From: a virus
DNA: 58,251 nucleotides
Strand: one strand, 5' to 3'
IMG/VR virus record: IMGVR_UViG_3300033064_002330
Coordinates: 1-58,251 of that record
Shown here: positions 22,461 through 31,430 of the stretch, piece after piece
Layout of the letters: each line of letters opens with the position of its first letter
Position numbering within the stretch: the first letter of the stretch is position 1
Notes under the pieces: model-generated
What the model was told of the DNA's origin: nothing
What the model saw: only the letters and a program-made list of their open reading frames with translations
The model's database searches: none
Position numbers and translations under genes: made by a program

Positions 22461-24314
22461 ATGGCGGACTATCCGATCACAGCGACGCACGTCGCCGACG
22501 CGGCCAAGAGGGGTCCCCTCTGGCGCCGGTCGCAGATCATGGCGGCGGTTAAGGAGTTGCAGGACGGCGCGGCCCTCGCCGAGGGCATTTCGCATTACCA
22601 CGAGGGCGCGATCGGTTCCAATACGGGCGCCGGTTCCGACGGCGTGATCCTCGGGTCGATCACGGCCGAGGATCCGACGAAATTCTTCCTGTCGAGTCAC
22701 GCACGGTCGCCCCTCTGCGTGATCGCCGACTCCGGTCTGTTGACGACGGAGACGACGGATATCGGCGAGGACACGGGCGACGACGTCCAGTTGTTCGCGG
22801 ACGACGCGGCGATCGCCGACGCGGCATACTTCGGCGACGCGACGGTCAAGTTCGGCCGCCTCGACGTGAACATCACCACGAAGCAGGTCGACGAGGTCCT
22901 TACGGGCGCGTGGCAATACTGGGATTCGGTCACCGAGGACTGGGCCGTTTGTCAGGTGATCGCCGACGCAACATCGGGCCTCCTCGTCGACGCGACGGGC
23001 TGGAAATCACTGACGTTCGTCCCCTCGGCCAACTGGGGGAAATGCACGGTCAACGGCATTTACGGGTACTGGATCCGGAACGTCCTGTCGGTCGCAACGT
23101 CGATCACGACGGGGCCGATCGCCGGGCAGGCGTTTGTCGTCGAGGCGATCCCTTACCCGATCCTATGCGTCACCAAGGACGAGGCCGCCCTGACGACCGA
23201 GACCGTCGACGCTTACGATGCGGGCGCCGACGACTTTGTGATATGGCAGGCGGACTGTAAACTCGCCGACGCCGTCTACTTTGGCGGCGCAGTTCCTTGG
23301 TCGGTCCTGTCGATCACGTATGGTCAGGAAACCGACTCCGACGCGACTGTCGTCTATGAATACTGGAACGGCACGGCCTGGACGGCGGTCGACGTGACGG
23401 ACACATCGACGGCGTTCACGGTCGCGGCCGGGACGAAGACGATGACCCTCGACGACGGCGCCCCCTCCGATTGGGCGGCCGTTGCGGTCAACAGCGTTAC
23501 CGGGTATTGGTTGCGCCTTCGGATCACGACGGCGACGGCGTCGATCACCGTCACGCAGTCGGCGACCGGGTCCTACGGTTACCTGACGACGACGGCGTCG
23601 GAGGATATGACCGAGACGTTCAGCGACGACACGACCGACGCGATCAGCGCGGGTGCGGGTGACATTGCCCTCCTGCCGACGTACCCGGTCCTGCACGACG
23701 CTGCGTATTGGATCCACGCGACGAAGAAGTTCTGGTCAATCAAACTGACCACGTCACAGGCCGCGACCGGGACGCATACCCTTGTTTGGGAATACTCGAA
23801 GGCCGACGGCACTTGGGGGACCCTCACGGTCCTACAGGACACGTCGGTCGGGTATACCGCGACGGCGGGCGTTCACTTCGTCAATTGGCTTCCGCCGACG
23901 GATTGGGCGTCGGTCACGATCAACTCGCAGGCCGGTTACGCGATCCGTTGCCGACTGTCCGCAATGACCTCGGTCACGCAGGCGCCGGTCGGAACGCAGA
24001 CGTGGGTGCGGGCGATCGTGCCGACGACGGCCCTCGGGCACAAGGTCTCGGCAGACGCGACGTTGGAACGCGTCCAGTTCCACGCCGTCTCGAACGCCGG
24101 ATCGACGGCCGACACGAAGGTCCTCGTCCTAAACATCACGACAGGGGTCGCGGCCGTCGCGACCTGGACGAAGGGGACCGTCGTCGACGCCGAGACGGGT
24201 ATGAGTCTCGCGTTTGCGGCGGACGACGAGGTCGTCCTGATCGTCGCCGCCGAGGACACGGCGTCGGAGCCGACAGGGGTAAACGTCCGCCTCGGGTTCC
24301 AGCTCGCAGCGTAA
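22461..24314 (+). CDS. Head decoration/fibre-like protein with three repeats
   Basis: A 617-residue beta-rich protein with three internal domains of about 130 residues at about 85-214, 234-366 and 377-505. Each has DAAYFG-like (119, 269, 412), a W/YW core, NWxxVxxxSxxGY and GYWIR-like (202, 348, 492) landmarks at matching distances (about 80 residues). Residues 520-617 form a last beta-sandwich (ALGHKVSADATLERVQFH and on). The N-terminal 70 residues resemble short head-decoration proteins. No enzyme motif. Placed right after the capsid gene, so it probably decorates the capsid or forms a head fibre. Acidic, few cysteines. Confidence 0.65.
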   Translation: MADYPITATHVADAAKRGPLWRRSQIMAAVKELQDGAALAEGISHYHEGAIGSNTGAGSDGVILGSITAEDPTKFFLSSHARSPLCVIADSGLLTTETTDIGEDTGDDVQLFADDAAIADAAYFGDATVKFGRLDVNITTKQVDEVLTGAWQYWDSVTEDWAVCQVIADATSGLLVDATGWKSLTFVPSANWGKCTVNGIYGYWIRNVLSVATSITTGPIAGQAFVVEAIPYPILCVTKDEAALTTETVDAYDAGADDFVIWQADCKLADAVYFGGAVPWSVLSITYGQETDSDATVVYEYWNGTAWTAVDVTDTSTAFTVAAGTKTMTLDDGAPSDWAAVAVNSVTGYWLRLRITTATASITVTQSATGSYGYLTTTASEDMTETFSDDTTDAISAGAGDIALLPTYPVLHDAAYWIHATKKFWSIKLTTSQAATGTHTLVWEYSKADGTWGTLTVLQDTSVGYTATAGVHFVNWLPPTDWASVTINSQAGYAIRCRLSAMTSVTQAPVGTQTWVRAIVPTTALGHKVSADATLERVQFHAVSNAGSTADTKVLVLNITTGVAAVATWTKGTVVDAETGMSLAFAADDEVVLIVAAEDTASEPTGVNVRLGFQLAA

Positions 24315-24320
24315 CGTTTC

Positions 24321-24349
24321 GGGCGCCCCGGCACCGTGTCGGGGCGCCC
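24321..24349 (+). terminator. Perfect 10 bp-stem hairpin
   Basis: GGGCGCCCCG (24321-24330) and CGGGGCGCCC (24340-24349) pair perfectly around a nine-base loop, six bases after the decoration gene stop. The sequence after it (GTCGGGTAAAACAGGAGG) has no T run. Confidence 0.5.
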
Positions 24350-24375
24350 GTCGGGTAAAACAGGAGGCCCAACCC

Positions 24376-24999
24376 GTGACCTATACCGTGGCCGAACTCG
24401 AGGCGTTCCTCCTACGCGAAGGCGTCGAGGGCCTCGACGGTTGGGATGCGACCGAGAAGGCCTGCGCCTGCGCGGCCGCGGGCGAGTGGGTCGATCAACA
24501 GTCCGGCCGCGAGTTTTCGACGGTCACCGAGGAACGCCTCTTCACCGGGAACGACGCCCTCGAGGTCCTTCTCCCGGAGTTCGTCAGCGTGTCCGCCGTC
24601 ACCGTGAACGGGACGGCGACCGACTCCGCCCTGTATCAACCCCTGCCCCTAAACAACTCGCCGAAACTCAAACTCCGTCGGACGTCGGGCGTTTGGTCGA
24701 AGCCTTCGACACAGGCCCTCGGCAACCTCGGAATTACGGCGGCGTGGGGGTATGCCGCGACTCGACCGGCGGAGGTCCTCCGGGCGGCCGGGCACGTCGC
24801 CGCGGCGCAGGCCTTGTCCGGCGGGACAATCCCCGACCCGACGTCGGCCGACCTGAAGACGGTCTCGGCATTCTCGCTTTCATACACCCTCGCGAACACC
24901 GACGGCAACGAGAATCCGGCCGTGTCGATCGTCGCCGTCGCGAAAGGGATCCTCCTCCCCTATGTCGATATCACGGCCCGCCTCGCCCGTCTCGGGTAA
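24376..24999 (+). CDS. Head-tail connector (gp6-like) protein
   Basis: A 207-residue protein. DATEKACACAAAGEWVDQQSGREF (two parts, 25-48) matches the N-terminal helices of HK97 gp6-like connectors, followed by beta strands with LEVLLPEFVSVSAVTVNG (62-79) and an aromatic ITAAWGYA (119-126). It would sit below the portal. GTG start with CAGGAGG. It ends inside the next gene (38-base overlap in another frame). Confidence 0.65.
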   Translation: MTYTVAELEAFLLREGVEGLDGWDATEKACACAAAGEWVDQQSGREFSTVTEERLFTGNDALEVLLPEFVSVSAVTVNGTATDSALYQPLPLNNSPKLKLRRTSGVWSKPSTQALGNLGITAAWGYAATRPAEVLRAAGHVAAAQALSGGTIPDPTSADLKTVSAFSLSYTLANTDGNENPAVSIVAVAKGILLPYVDITARLARLG

Positions 25000-27328
25000 C
25001 GCCGTCGTTCCGGCGCGACTCCTCCGGGCGGAACTGGTTCACGTTGCCAAGGGCCTGCACGAGACGCAGGTCCTTGTTGCGCGTCAGGCGTGGACGCAGG
25101 CGGAGGGCGATCCCCCCTCGGGGGATTTCGTCCTGCAAGGGCACGAGGGCGACGCGGAGGCCGCTAACACGGTCCTGTCAGCGTTCACGCACACCCTCGG
25201 CATTCGCAACGCGACCGAAGACCTCGCCTATCGCTTCCCCGATCACGGCCCGGAAATGGGCCCGCAGGAGTGGACGTTCCTTCAGGATCGCGTCTTCACT
25301 ATCACCGACACGGGATTCGATCACCTGTCGCCCTACGGACACGAACACCTCGACCCGATCCTCGAGGAGGTGCGCGGCACCCTCCGCCAACTGTCGTCGG
25401 GCGCCGTGAATACCGTCGCGGCCGGTCAGCGACTCGCGGGCGATTACGCCGGGCTATACAAGGATTGGGAATACGTCCGCCTCGCCCGAACTGAGATGGC
25501 CCACGCGTGGGAGGTCGGCCGGGAACACGTCTTGACGAACGTCTTCGGCGCCCAACGGGGGCATTACTCGAAGGTCGCCGAGGATTTCGAGTTGAAGTTT
25601 GGCGGGATCCCCGTTCACCCCAACTGCAATTGCGCGTCGGACGTGATCGAGGGGCCCGACGGTAACCTGTATATGATGATCCGGCCGAACCCCTCGGCCT
25701 GTTTCCTGTGCAACGAGGTTGCGGACGAAATCCTCGCGGCGATCGAGGGCGTCGAACGCCTGCCGTTCGTGCCCGACGACGAACAGGTCGCGGCCGGGAT
25801 CGTCTACGCCGGGCCCGATGCGCCGCCGGTCGCGCCGCCGGTCGGCGTGGCGAAGCCCCCAGCTGCACGGCCGTCCGTCACGACCGAGACGATCCCGCCG
25901 GTCAATGACCGCGTGTCGATCAGCGAGCCGCCTCGCGAATCCGAGTACAGGCGAAAGGGCCCGTCGGTCGAGGAATACCAGGCGAAGACGAAGGAGTATT
26001 GGGAGAAGGTCCTGTCCGGCGACGTTACCGCGTCGAGGCAGGTCGTCCGGCGATCGGTCCCTTCGTTGCGCCTGATGGACGACGCTTCCCTCGACCGTAT
26101 GATCGCCGAGACGAGGGGGATCATACAGGGCAAGGGCCTGCGCGGGATCCACGGCGCCCCCCGTGTCGAGGATTTCTACCGGACGGACGAGGCAGTTTCC
26201 GCCCTCTGGAAACGGTACGAAGAGGCATACAACTCAAACGCCGTCGGTTTCAAGGGGAAGAAGGCCGACAAGTTTCACGCGGGGGTCGCGTGGGGCGACG
26301 CCGGTCCGATGGAGAAGGGCGATCGCCTCGTGTCCGATGCGAACTATGAATGGCGCCGGTTCCTGGAACGCAAGAACAAGGGTTTCAAGAAGTTTCTGAA
26401 CGAGGGCGCGGCGGGCGATCGCAAGAAGGCATGGGAGAAGTGGTGGGATGAAACGGCGCCGCGCACCGCGGGAGTGATCGAACACGGCCTCCCCGCGGGC
26501 GACGCCGGGTATACGGCGGCACAGAAGGCGTTCGAGCAACGCCGGAATGGTTTCGCCGAAATCGACAAGGCGTTCGGCGACGGCGACCTTAACCCCCTCC
26601 AGCGGCGCGCCCAACTCGCGAAGAAGAAACTCCTCACAGAGGAAATCGCCGACGCTTACTTTGACGGCGCGGCCGTCCGGTCGCACGAGGACGCACAACG
26701 TCGGGCCCGCGCATCGGTATCTGCGTGGGGCGTCGATCCAAAGTACAAGAAGGGCGCGGAGAAGGCGGCCTATAGAATCTATCGCCTGTCGTGCGACGAG
26801 GTCGCCGACGGCCTGCACGACTCGAACGTCGAGTATAGACAGGCGGAGGACGCACGGGCGCAGGCGATCGCGCCCGTATATGACAAGGCGGGTAAGTTGC
26901 TGCAACGCGCCAAGGTCGACGCCCACTCCGATACGTCCGACGCGACGCACCTGCACGAACTCCTGCACGTCGTCGAGGACCTCTACGCAACCGGGAATGA
27001 TCCGAAGGGGCGAGGGCGAAGGGCGACGGCCATTGGGGCGGCGATCCGCGACCTCTACGCGGACGACCCGGAAGACGTGAAGAATTTCGGGTCCGGGTAT
27101 AAGACGAACGAGAAGTATATCGTGGGCCCCTGGCGCGAACGATATACGGGCAAGGTATACGCCGATTACGGGGCGACGGAGGTACTGTCTATGGCGGGCT
27201 CCCACGCGGCTGGTATCGGGACGCTGCTTTCTAACGGGTCCGAATTCGATTCGTTCACAAAGGACGATCACCTCGCATTCCTCCTCGGCGTCCTACGGGG
27301 CGCCCTGGAACGACCGGAGGCCGACTGA
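24962..27328 (+). CDS. MuF-like head protein fused to a zincin domain
   Basis: A 788-residue protein. N-terminal ~230 residues resemble the Mu gpF minor head protein: YVRLARTEMAHAWEVGREHV (171-190) and HPNCNC (219-224), the Cys/His cluster of the family. A proline-rich linker (~255-315) follows, then a long helical basic domain (~340-640) with no family I know. Near the end HELLH (665-669) and E740 (YGATEVLSMA) form a HExxH...E metalloprotease signature of gluzincin type; catalytic E666 is present. MuF proteins are often injected with DNA and may carry effector domains, so this could be a phage-delivered protease (inference). Confidence 0.72.
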   Translation: MSISRPASPVSGNAVVPARLLRAELVHVAKGLHETQVLVARQAWTQAEGDPPSGDFVLQGHEGDAEAANTVLSAFTHTLGIRNATEDLAYRFPDHGPEMGPQEWTFLQDRVFTITDTGFDHLSPYGHEHLDPILEEVRGTLRQLSSGAVNTVAAGQRLAGDYAGLYKDWEYVRLARTEMAHAWEVGREHVLTNVFGAQRGHYSKVAEDFELKFGGIPVHPNCNCASDVIEGPDGNLYMMIRPNPSACFLCNEVADEILAAIEGVERLPFVPDDEQVAAGIVYAGPDAPPVAPPVGVAKPPAARPSVTTETIPPVNDRVSISEPPRESEYRRKGPSVEEYQAKTKEYWEKVLSGDVTASRQVVRRSVPSLRLMDDASLDRMIAETRGIIQGKGLRGIHGAPRVEDFYRTDEAVSALWKRYEEAYNSNAVGFKGKKADKFHAGVAWGDAGPMEKGDRLVSDANYEWRRFLERKNKGFKKFLNEGAAGDRKKAWEKWWDETAPRTAGVIEHGLPAGDAGYTAAQKAFEQRRNGFAEIDKAFGDGDLNPLQRRAQLAKKKLLTEEIADAYFDGAAVRSHEDAQRRARASVSAWGVDPKYKKGAEKAAYRIYRLSCDEVADGLHDSNVEYRQAEDARAQAIAPVYDKAGKLLQRAKVDAHSDTSDATHLHELLHVVEDLYATGNDPKGRGRRATAIGAAIRDLYADDPEDVKNFGSGYKTNEKYIVGPWRERYTGKVYADYGATEVLSMAGSHAAGIGTLLSNGSEFDSFTKDDHLAFLLGVLRGALERPEAD

Positions 27329-27711
27329 TGCGACGCACGGGCGACGATCGGTTATGGGAGTTTGTACTGGGCGGCACCGACGGCAAACTGATCGCCGTCG
27401 GGCATTTCGTTGTGAACGCGGGCCCGCGCCTGACCCTCCTCGGGGGCGACGGCACCGACGCCGAATACCTGGGCCAACTGTTCGACGCGCGCCTCGAGGA
27501 ACTCGCCCTCGGCGTGATCGTCTCGCCAATCCCCGGCCTGGACGTCCCGTTCGATCGCCTGAACCCTCTTCACGCGGGCGTCGCATTCGATGCTGTCGAC
27601 GGCGTGAAGCTATTGACCGGCGGCCGCGTCCGTTATACGTTCGTCGATGCGCGCCCGTTGACGCCGGACGATCCCGACGACGCGATCGGCCTTCCCACCG
27701 AGGTGTACTAA
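27328..27711 (+). CDS. Neck-region protein, unknown
   Basis: A 127-residue acidic protein, beta-rich, without cysteines. The start overlaps the MuF stop by one base (TGATG) and its stop overlaps the next start (TAATG). It lies where neck or connector proteins are encoded, but nothing recognisable is present. Residues 10-35 (WEFVLGGTDGKLIAVGHFVV) look like paired strands. Confidence 0.55.
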   Translation: MRRTGDDRLWEFVLGGTDGKLIAVGHFVVNAGPRLTLLGGDGTDAEYLGQLFDARLEELALGVIVSPIPGLDVPFDRLNPLHAGVAFDAVDGVKLLTGGRVRYTFVDARPLTPDDPDDAIGLPTEVY

Positions 27712-28283
27712 TGCCGCGGCGCAAACTGCCGGGCGGCACCAACGCGGCGCAGGCCGCGGCCTTGAAGAAGCGTTGGGCGGCCCGCGAGGCGTATATCAAG
27801 CGATCATTCAAGGCGACGACCTTCGTCGCGTCGATGGCACAGGTTTACTCGCAGGACGTGCATTTCCTGATGTCCCTCGTCTACGGATCGGCGAAGAAGT
27901 ATCGGTCGAACACGTTGCGAAAGTCGGAAATCCCGGAGTGGCGTCGAGGCGATTCGGAGTTCCGGATTAAGAACGTCGCCCGGTCGACGGACGGTTTCAA
28001 TTATGCTTTCATCGTCGCCGAGGGTTACCCCGGCCGGAACGCGCCCACGAAGAAGCACGGCAAGAAGTGGTATGCTTGGGTGGACCCGCCGCACCCGCGG
28101 CCGGCGTCGCACGACGGGCCGTCCTGGCGGAGGGGCCTCGCGGAGGGTTGGGCGCATCGGTCGAAGCGGTTCGCCGCCCGGCCCGCGCGGAACTGGCGGA
28201 AGAGGGCGATCGCCGAGGCGAAGAAGACCGTCCCCGCGAAATGGTCGCAGGCGAACCAAGTCGTCCACAACACGGGGGGCTAA
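27711..28283 (+). CDS. Neck protein, HK97 gp10-like
   Basis: A 190-residue very basic protein. Strands around FRIKNVARSTDGFNYAFIVA (90-109) and GRNAPTKKHGKKWYAWVDPP (115-134), then RPARNWRKRAIAEAKK near the end, fit the tail-completion/HK97 gp10 fold, in which a YA...EG turn is typical. Such proteins link head and tail. Position between connector and tail genes agrees. Start ATG 27711 overlaps the previous stop. Confidence 0.5.
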   Translation: MPRRKLPGGTNAAQAAALKKRWAAREAYIKRSFKATTFVASMAQVYSQDVHFLMSLVYGSAKKYRSNTLRKSEIPEWRRGDSEFRIKNVARSTDGFNYAFIVAEGYPGRNAPTKKHGKKWYAWVDPPHPRPASHDGPSWRRGLAEGWAHRSKRFAARPARNWRKRAIAEAKKTVPAKWSQANQVVHNTGG

Positions 28284-28547
28284 ATGCGCGTCCCGACGCT
28301 GTTCCAACCGGCCGACGACGTCGGCCTTTACTGGCGATCGGAGGACCTGCCGAAGGAATACCTCGAGGCAGGCCTCCCGACCTGTCGAACGATCGTGCGG
28401 CCGTTGCTGAACGCCCTACTCCTACAGCACCCGTCGGACGTCGCCGAGGTGATATGTGCCCGGCGACTCGTGAAGGGAGGCGTCTTGAATGCCGATCAAG
28501 AAGGCCGGATCCGCCGACGTGTCGGAAGGCCTGTCGGTCCTGCGTGA
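28284..28547 (+). CDS. Small neck-region protein, unknown
   Basis: An 87-residue protein starting directly after the previous stop (ATG 28284). The start is plausible but has no clear Shine-Dalgarno, and 59 bases at its end overlap the next gene. The first ~65 residues have normal protein composition; the last part is Arg/Gly-rich and is shaped by the overlap. Existence is less sure than its neighbours. Confidence 0.45.
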   Translation: MRVPTLFQPADDVGLYWRSEDLPKEYLEAGLPTCRTIVRPLLNALLLQHPSDVAEVICARRLVKGGVLNADQEGRIRRRVGRPVGPA

Positions 28548-28953
28548 AACGATCTTCGCCGATCACCTCGCGCAGTTCGGGGTCGACGTGCAATGGTACA
28601 AACGCACGGCCGACGTGTCGGACGCGACGACGACGATCGCCGACGCCTACGGCGACCGGGACTATACGGCCGACGAGTCGTCGATCGGCCTCCCGTTCGA
28701 TCCGGCCGTCTACGGCGAGCAACCGCCGATCCGCGTCCTGACCGAACTGCCCCTCGACCTGACGCCTCGCCTGACGGCCGATATTATCGGCGGCGCCGAG
28801 GTCGTCTATACCGTGATCGACTGTGGCGTCCGGGTCGGCGACAAGGTCGCATACCCGGCCGAGGCGGGCGGCGAACGGCGTTGGTTGAATGTCACCCGGC
28901 ACCTGACGCACCTTGGCCTGTATACCGAAATCAGTCTCGAGGGGACGCGATAG
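28489..28953 (+). CDS. Probable head-closure (stopper) protein
   Basis: A 154-residue protein with Shine-Dalgarno GGGAGG (28476-28481). It is rich in strands (VVYTVIDCGVRVGDKVAYPA, VTRHLTHLGLYTEI). Gene order after the connector and near the gp10-like gene, with the tail terminator candidate next, suggests a head-closure role by synteny with siphoviruses. No motif confirms this. Confidence 0.5.
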   Translation: MPIKKAGSADVSEGLSVLRETIFADHLAQFGVDVQWYKRTADVSDATTTIADAYGDRDYTADESSIGLPFDPAVYGEQPPIRVLTELPLDLTPRLTADIIGGAEVVYTVIDCGVRVGDKVAYPAEAGGERRWLNVTRHLTHLGLYTEISLEGTR

Positions 28954-28954
28954 A

Positions 28955-29833
28955 ATGGCACTTTCCCTGACGGCCGTCGATCAGGCGCGGTACATCACCG
29001 ACACGAAGCGGGCGATCGTAGAGTTCCTGCGGTATTACCTGAACGACGACGACTCCGAGACGGGCCTCGCCTATGCGGCGAGGTGGGCGAAACTGACCGG
29101 CGGCGCCGTCCGAGTCGAAACGACTCGATCCGAACGCAAGGCGGAGCCGCAAGGCCTCGATATGCCGACCGTCTTCCTCCGCAAGGACTCCGAGAGGGTC
29201 GTCTATGCTGCGATGGATTCGGGTCAGTACCAGTACAACGGCGAATGGCACGAAATGGACTTTAAGCTTGAGGTCGTGACCGACGGCGACACGGGCCGAG
29301 GGATCGCGGCCGACGATATCAGTTCGGCGATCGGGAAGATTTTCGCGGAGCATCGGAAGGACCTGAACGTCGCGGGGGTCCGGGTCGTCGAGATTGGCGG
29401 CGGGTCGGAGGACGACTCGCCGGGCGACGGTTTCTTCCTGAACATCCATGACCTCGAGGTCGAGGTCGTCCTGTTCGGCGATATCAAAACGTCCCTTCTC
29501 GTCGAGTTGGCCGGTTGCACGGTCACGGCCCGCGACGTCTTGACGTTCGTACCGGGCGACGCCCTTACCCTGGCCCACGACCTGCGGATCGAGTGTCTTA
29601 GCGGGATCGGCCCGGCGTCGACGGCCGTCACGATTTACGCGACGAATCAGGACTCGATCGCCCGGACGCTGACGGGCACTATACCGGGCGCCCGGCCGCA
29701 AGGGACGCAGGTAACCCTTGACGAGGAGGTGACAGGGGATGAATACTTGACCGTGACGTCGGTCGGGATCGTGGGCGGCACGGCGGGCGATCACTGGCGG
29801 ATCACTAACATTCCAATTCAGATTGAGACCTAA
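28955..29833 (+). CDS. Probable tail terminator/completion protein
   Basis: A 292-residue protein. N-terminal 150 residues (helix VEFLRYYLNDDD, strands MPTVFLRKD, WHEMDFKLEVVTDG, then ADDISSAIGKIF) could be a tail-terminator fold that measures 3' tail ends. The C-terminal ~110 residues (TLAHDLRIECLSGIG...) form an Ig-like or beta-sandwich addition. Inference rests on position between neck proteins and the tail tube gene. ATG 28955 chosen; no strong Shine-Dalgarno is visible there. Confidence 0.48.
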   Translation: MALSLTAVDQARYITDTKRAIVEFLRYYLNDDDSETGLAYAARWAKLTGGAVRVETTRSERKAEPQGLDMPTVFLRKDSERVVYAAMDSGQYQYNGEWHEMDFKLEVVTDGDTGRGIAADDISSAIGKIFAEHRKDLNVAGVRVVEIGGGSEDDSPGDGFFLNIHDLEVEVVLFGDIKTSLLVELAGCTVTARDVLTFVPGDALTLAHDLRIECLSGIGPASTAVTIYATNQDSIARTLTGTIPGARPQGTQVTLDEEVTGDEYLTVTSVGIVGGTAGDHWRITNIPIQIET

Positions 29834-29847
29834 AGGAGGCGTCACCC

Positions 29848-30606
29848 GTGGCAACGATAAGCGCGGCGAACTTGACGAAACTCGTTGACAACCTCGCGGC
29901 GGCCTACGCCCTCGCGACGACTTGGCTTGGGGACGGGACCGGATCGACGTCGATCAGCGCGGGCGCCGCGTCAACGTTGGCCGGGATCCTGGCCCTCGAC
30001 GATTTCGACCAGGAAAACGACCTTCTCGCGGCGGCGAAGGCGTGGGCGGAACAAGGCAAGGTCGCGTCGCCCCTCGCGGCCTACGGCAACACAATGGGGA
30101 TCCGGGCGCGGGCACTCGTCGACGCCCTGAAGGTGCATCGGGCGGGCGACCTGGACGCGGCCCTTGCGACGGAGGTCGTCCGGGTTCACGCCGACTTTGA
30201 TCGGCTATACAATGATATCTATTCGGCCCACCTCTCGCGGGCCAACGTCTTCCCCGAGGTCACGATCACCGACACGGTAACGAGGACCGGCGGGTCGCCC
30301 GTCCTCGCGGCCGGGACGGCGATCGACCAATACCAGGGGCCCGGACAGTTGGAAATCGAGGTCACGTCGACGATCGGTATTGCCGATTGGGTGTTGACGC
30401 TGACTTGTGACCTTCTCGACGGGACGACCGAGGATCAGGAGGTCACGGCGACGGCCCTCGATGCGATCGGGACGAAGGTCGACGTCGGGACGTCCGCCGA
30501 CGTTTATATGGGCGTGTCCGCCGTCAGCGCGACCGGCGGGACGGACGCGGACGCCGTGCAGGTGCAGACGAAACTACTACGGGTCCCCGCCCTGTTGTGG
30601 GCGTAG
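29848..30606 (+). CDS. Structural protein, unknown
   Basis: A 252-residue protein starting at GTG 29848 behind AAAGGAGGCGTCACCC. Residues 1-130 are helical; residues 140-252 are a beta-rich part (VLTLTCDLLDGTTEDQEV). Directly before the tail-tube gene and with the same leader, so it is probably made in similar amount to structural proteins. I cannot assign a family. Confidence 0.5.
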   Translation: MATISAANLTKLVDNLAAAYALATTWLGDGTGSTSISAGAASTLAGILALDDFDQENDLLAAAKAWAEQGKVASPLAAYGNTMGIRARALVDALKVHRAGDLDAALATEVVRVHADFDRLYNDIYSAHLSRANVFPEVTITDTVTRTGGSPVLAAGTAIDQYQGPGQLEIEVTSTIGIADWVLTLTCDLLDGTTEDQEVTATALDAIGTKVDVGTSADVYMGVSAVSATGGTDADAVQVQTKLLRVPALLWA

Positions 30607-30632
30607 GCCGCGCCAACTAAGGAGGCGTCACG

Positions 30633-31409
30633 ATGGCACAACCGAATCGCGTAACAGGAGTCGGCGGAGCCTGCACCTTCGGGGGGTCGGCGATCACCGG
30701 CCGGTCGGGTTGGTCGTTTGGGTCGAACAACACCCTCGAGGAGGTCGAAGCCCTCGCCTACGCCTGGAAGCAACGCGTCGCCGTTGACGGCGAGTGGGAT
30801 GCGTCGGTCGACGTCGAACTCGCCCTGAACGTTGAAGACCTTCTGCCGGTCCTCGCGGTCGGATCGCTGACCGGCGCGATCATGCAGGATTACAAACTGT
30901 CGGTCTCGGCGGAAATCGCCGAGGCGACCGGACAACTCGACCCCTGGAAGATCAAATACCCGACCGGGTACGACGCGAGTCTCGACCTCAACAAGTGGAT
31001 TTCGGCGGCGAGTTACGGGGCATTCATGGCGGCCCTGATCGCGCAGATTGACGCCGGGACCCCACAACCGACCGTCGCGGTCGTCACGCCTTACGGGTCA
31101 TTTCTGGGCCTATATGAGACGGCCGGGATCGACCTCGACTCGAAGACGCTGAAGGAGTCGGGAACCGTCCAGTTGGGGACGGCCGCGTTCACCCGCCCGG
31201 TCGCATACTTCGCCGAGGTTTGGGATACGATCGAGGCGGCGAACACCCTCCTGATCGGCGGGACCGGCGCGATCCCTGTCGCGTCTTCCCTCGTCCTGCC
31301 GTGCGGATCGGGCCTCGCCTACGTCGAGTCGATCGAGTTAAGCGTCCCGGAGGGGCACGTCACCGGGTCGATCAACTTCGTCGGGACGGACGCATTCACT
31401 CCGTCGTAA
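30633..31409 (+). CDS. Major tail (tube) protein
   Basis: A 258-residue protein with the alternating beta pattern of tail-tube proteins and a conserved-looking VSAEIAEATGQLDPWKI region. It is the gene before the assembly chaperone and tape measure, which is the standard place. Leader TAAGGAGGCGTCACG is nearly the same as that of the preceding gene. C-terminal end SINFVGTDAFTPS is a strand with a short tail. Identification by synteny and composition. Confidence 0.62.
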   Translation: MAQPNRVTGVGGACTFGGSAITGRSGWSFGSNNTLEEVEALAYAWKQRVAVDGEWDASVDVELALNVEDLLPVLAVGSLTGAIMQDYKLSVSAEIAEATGQLDPWKIKYPTGYDASLDLNKWISAASYGAFMAALIAQIDAGTPQPTVAVVTPYGSFLGLYETAGIDLDSKTLKESGTVQLGTAAFTRPVAYFAEVWDTIEAANTLLIGGTGAIPVASSLVLPCGSGLAYVESIELSVPEGHVTGSINFVGTDAFTPS

Positions 31410-31430
31410 CGGAAGAGGGGACGCAGCACA

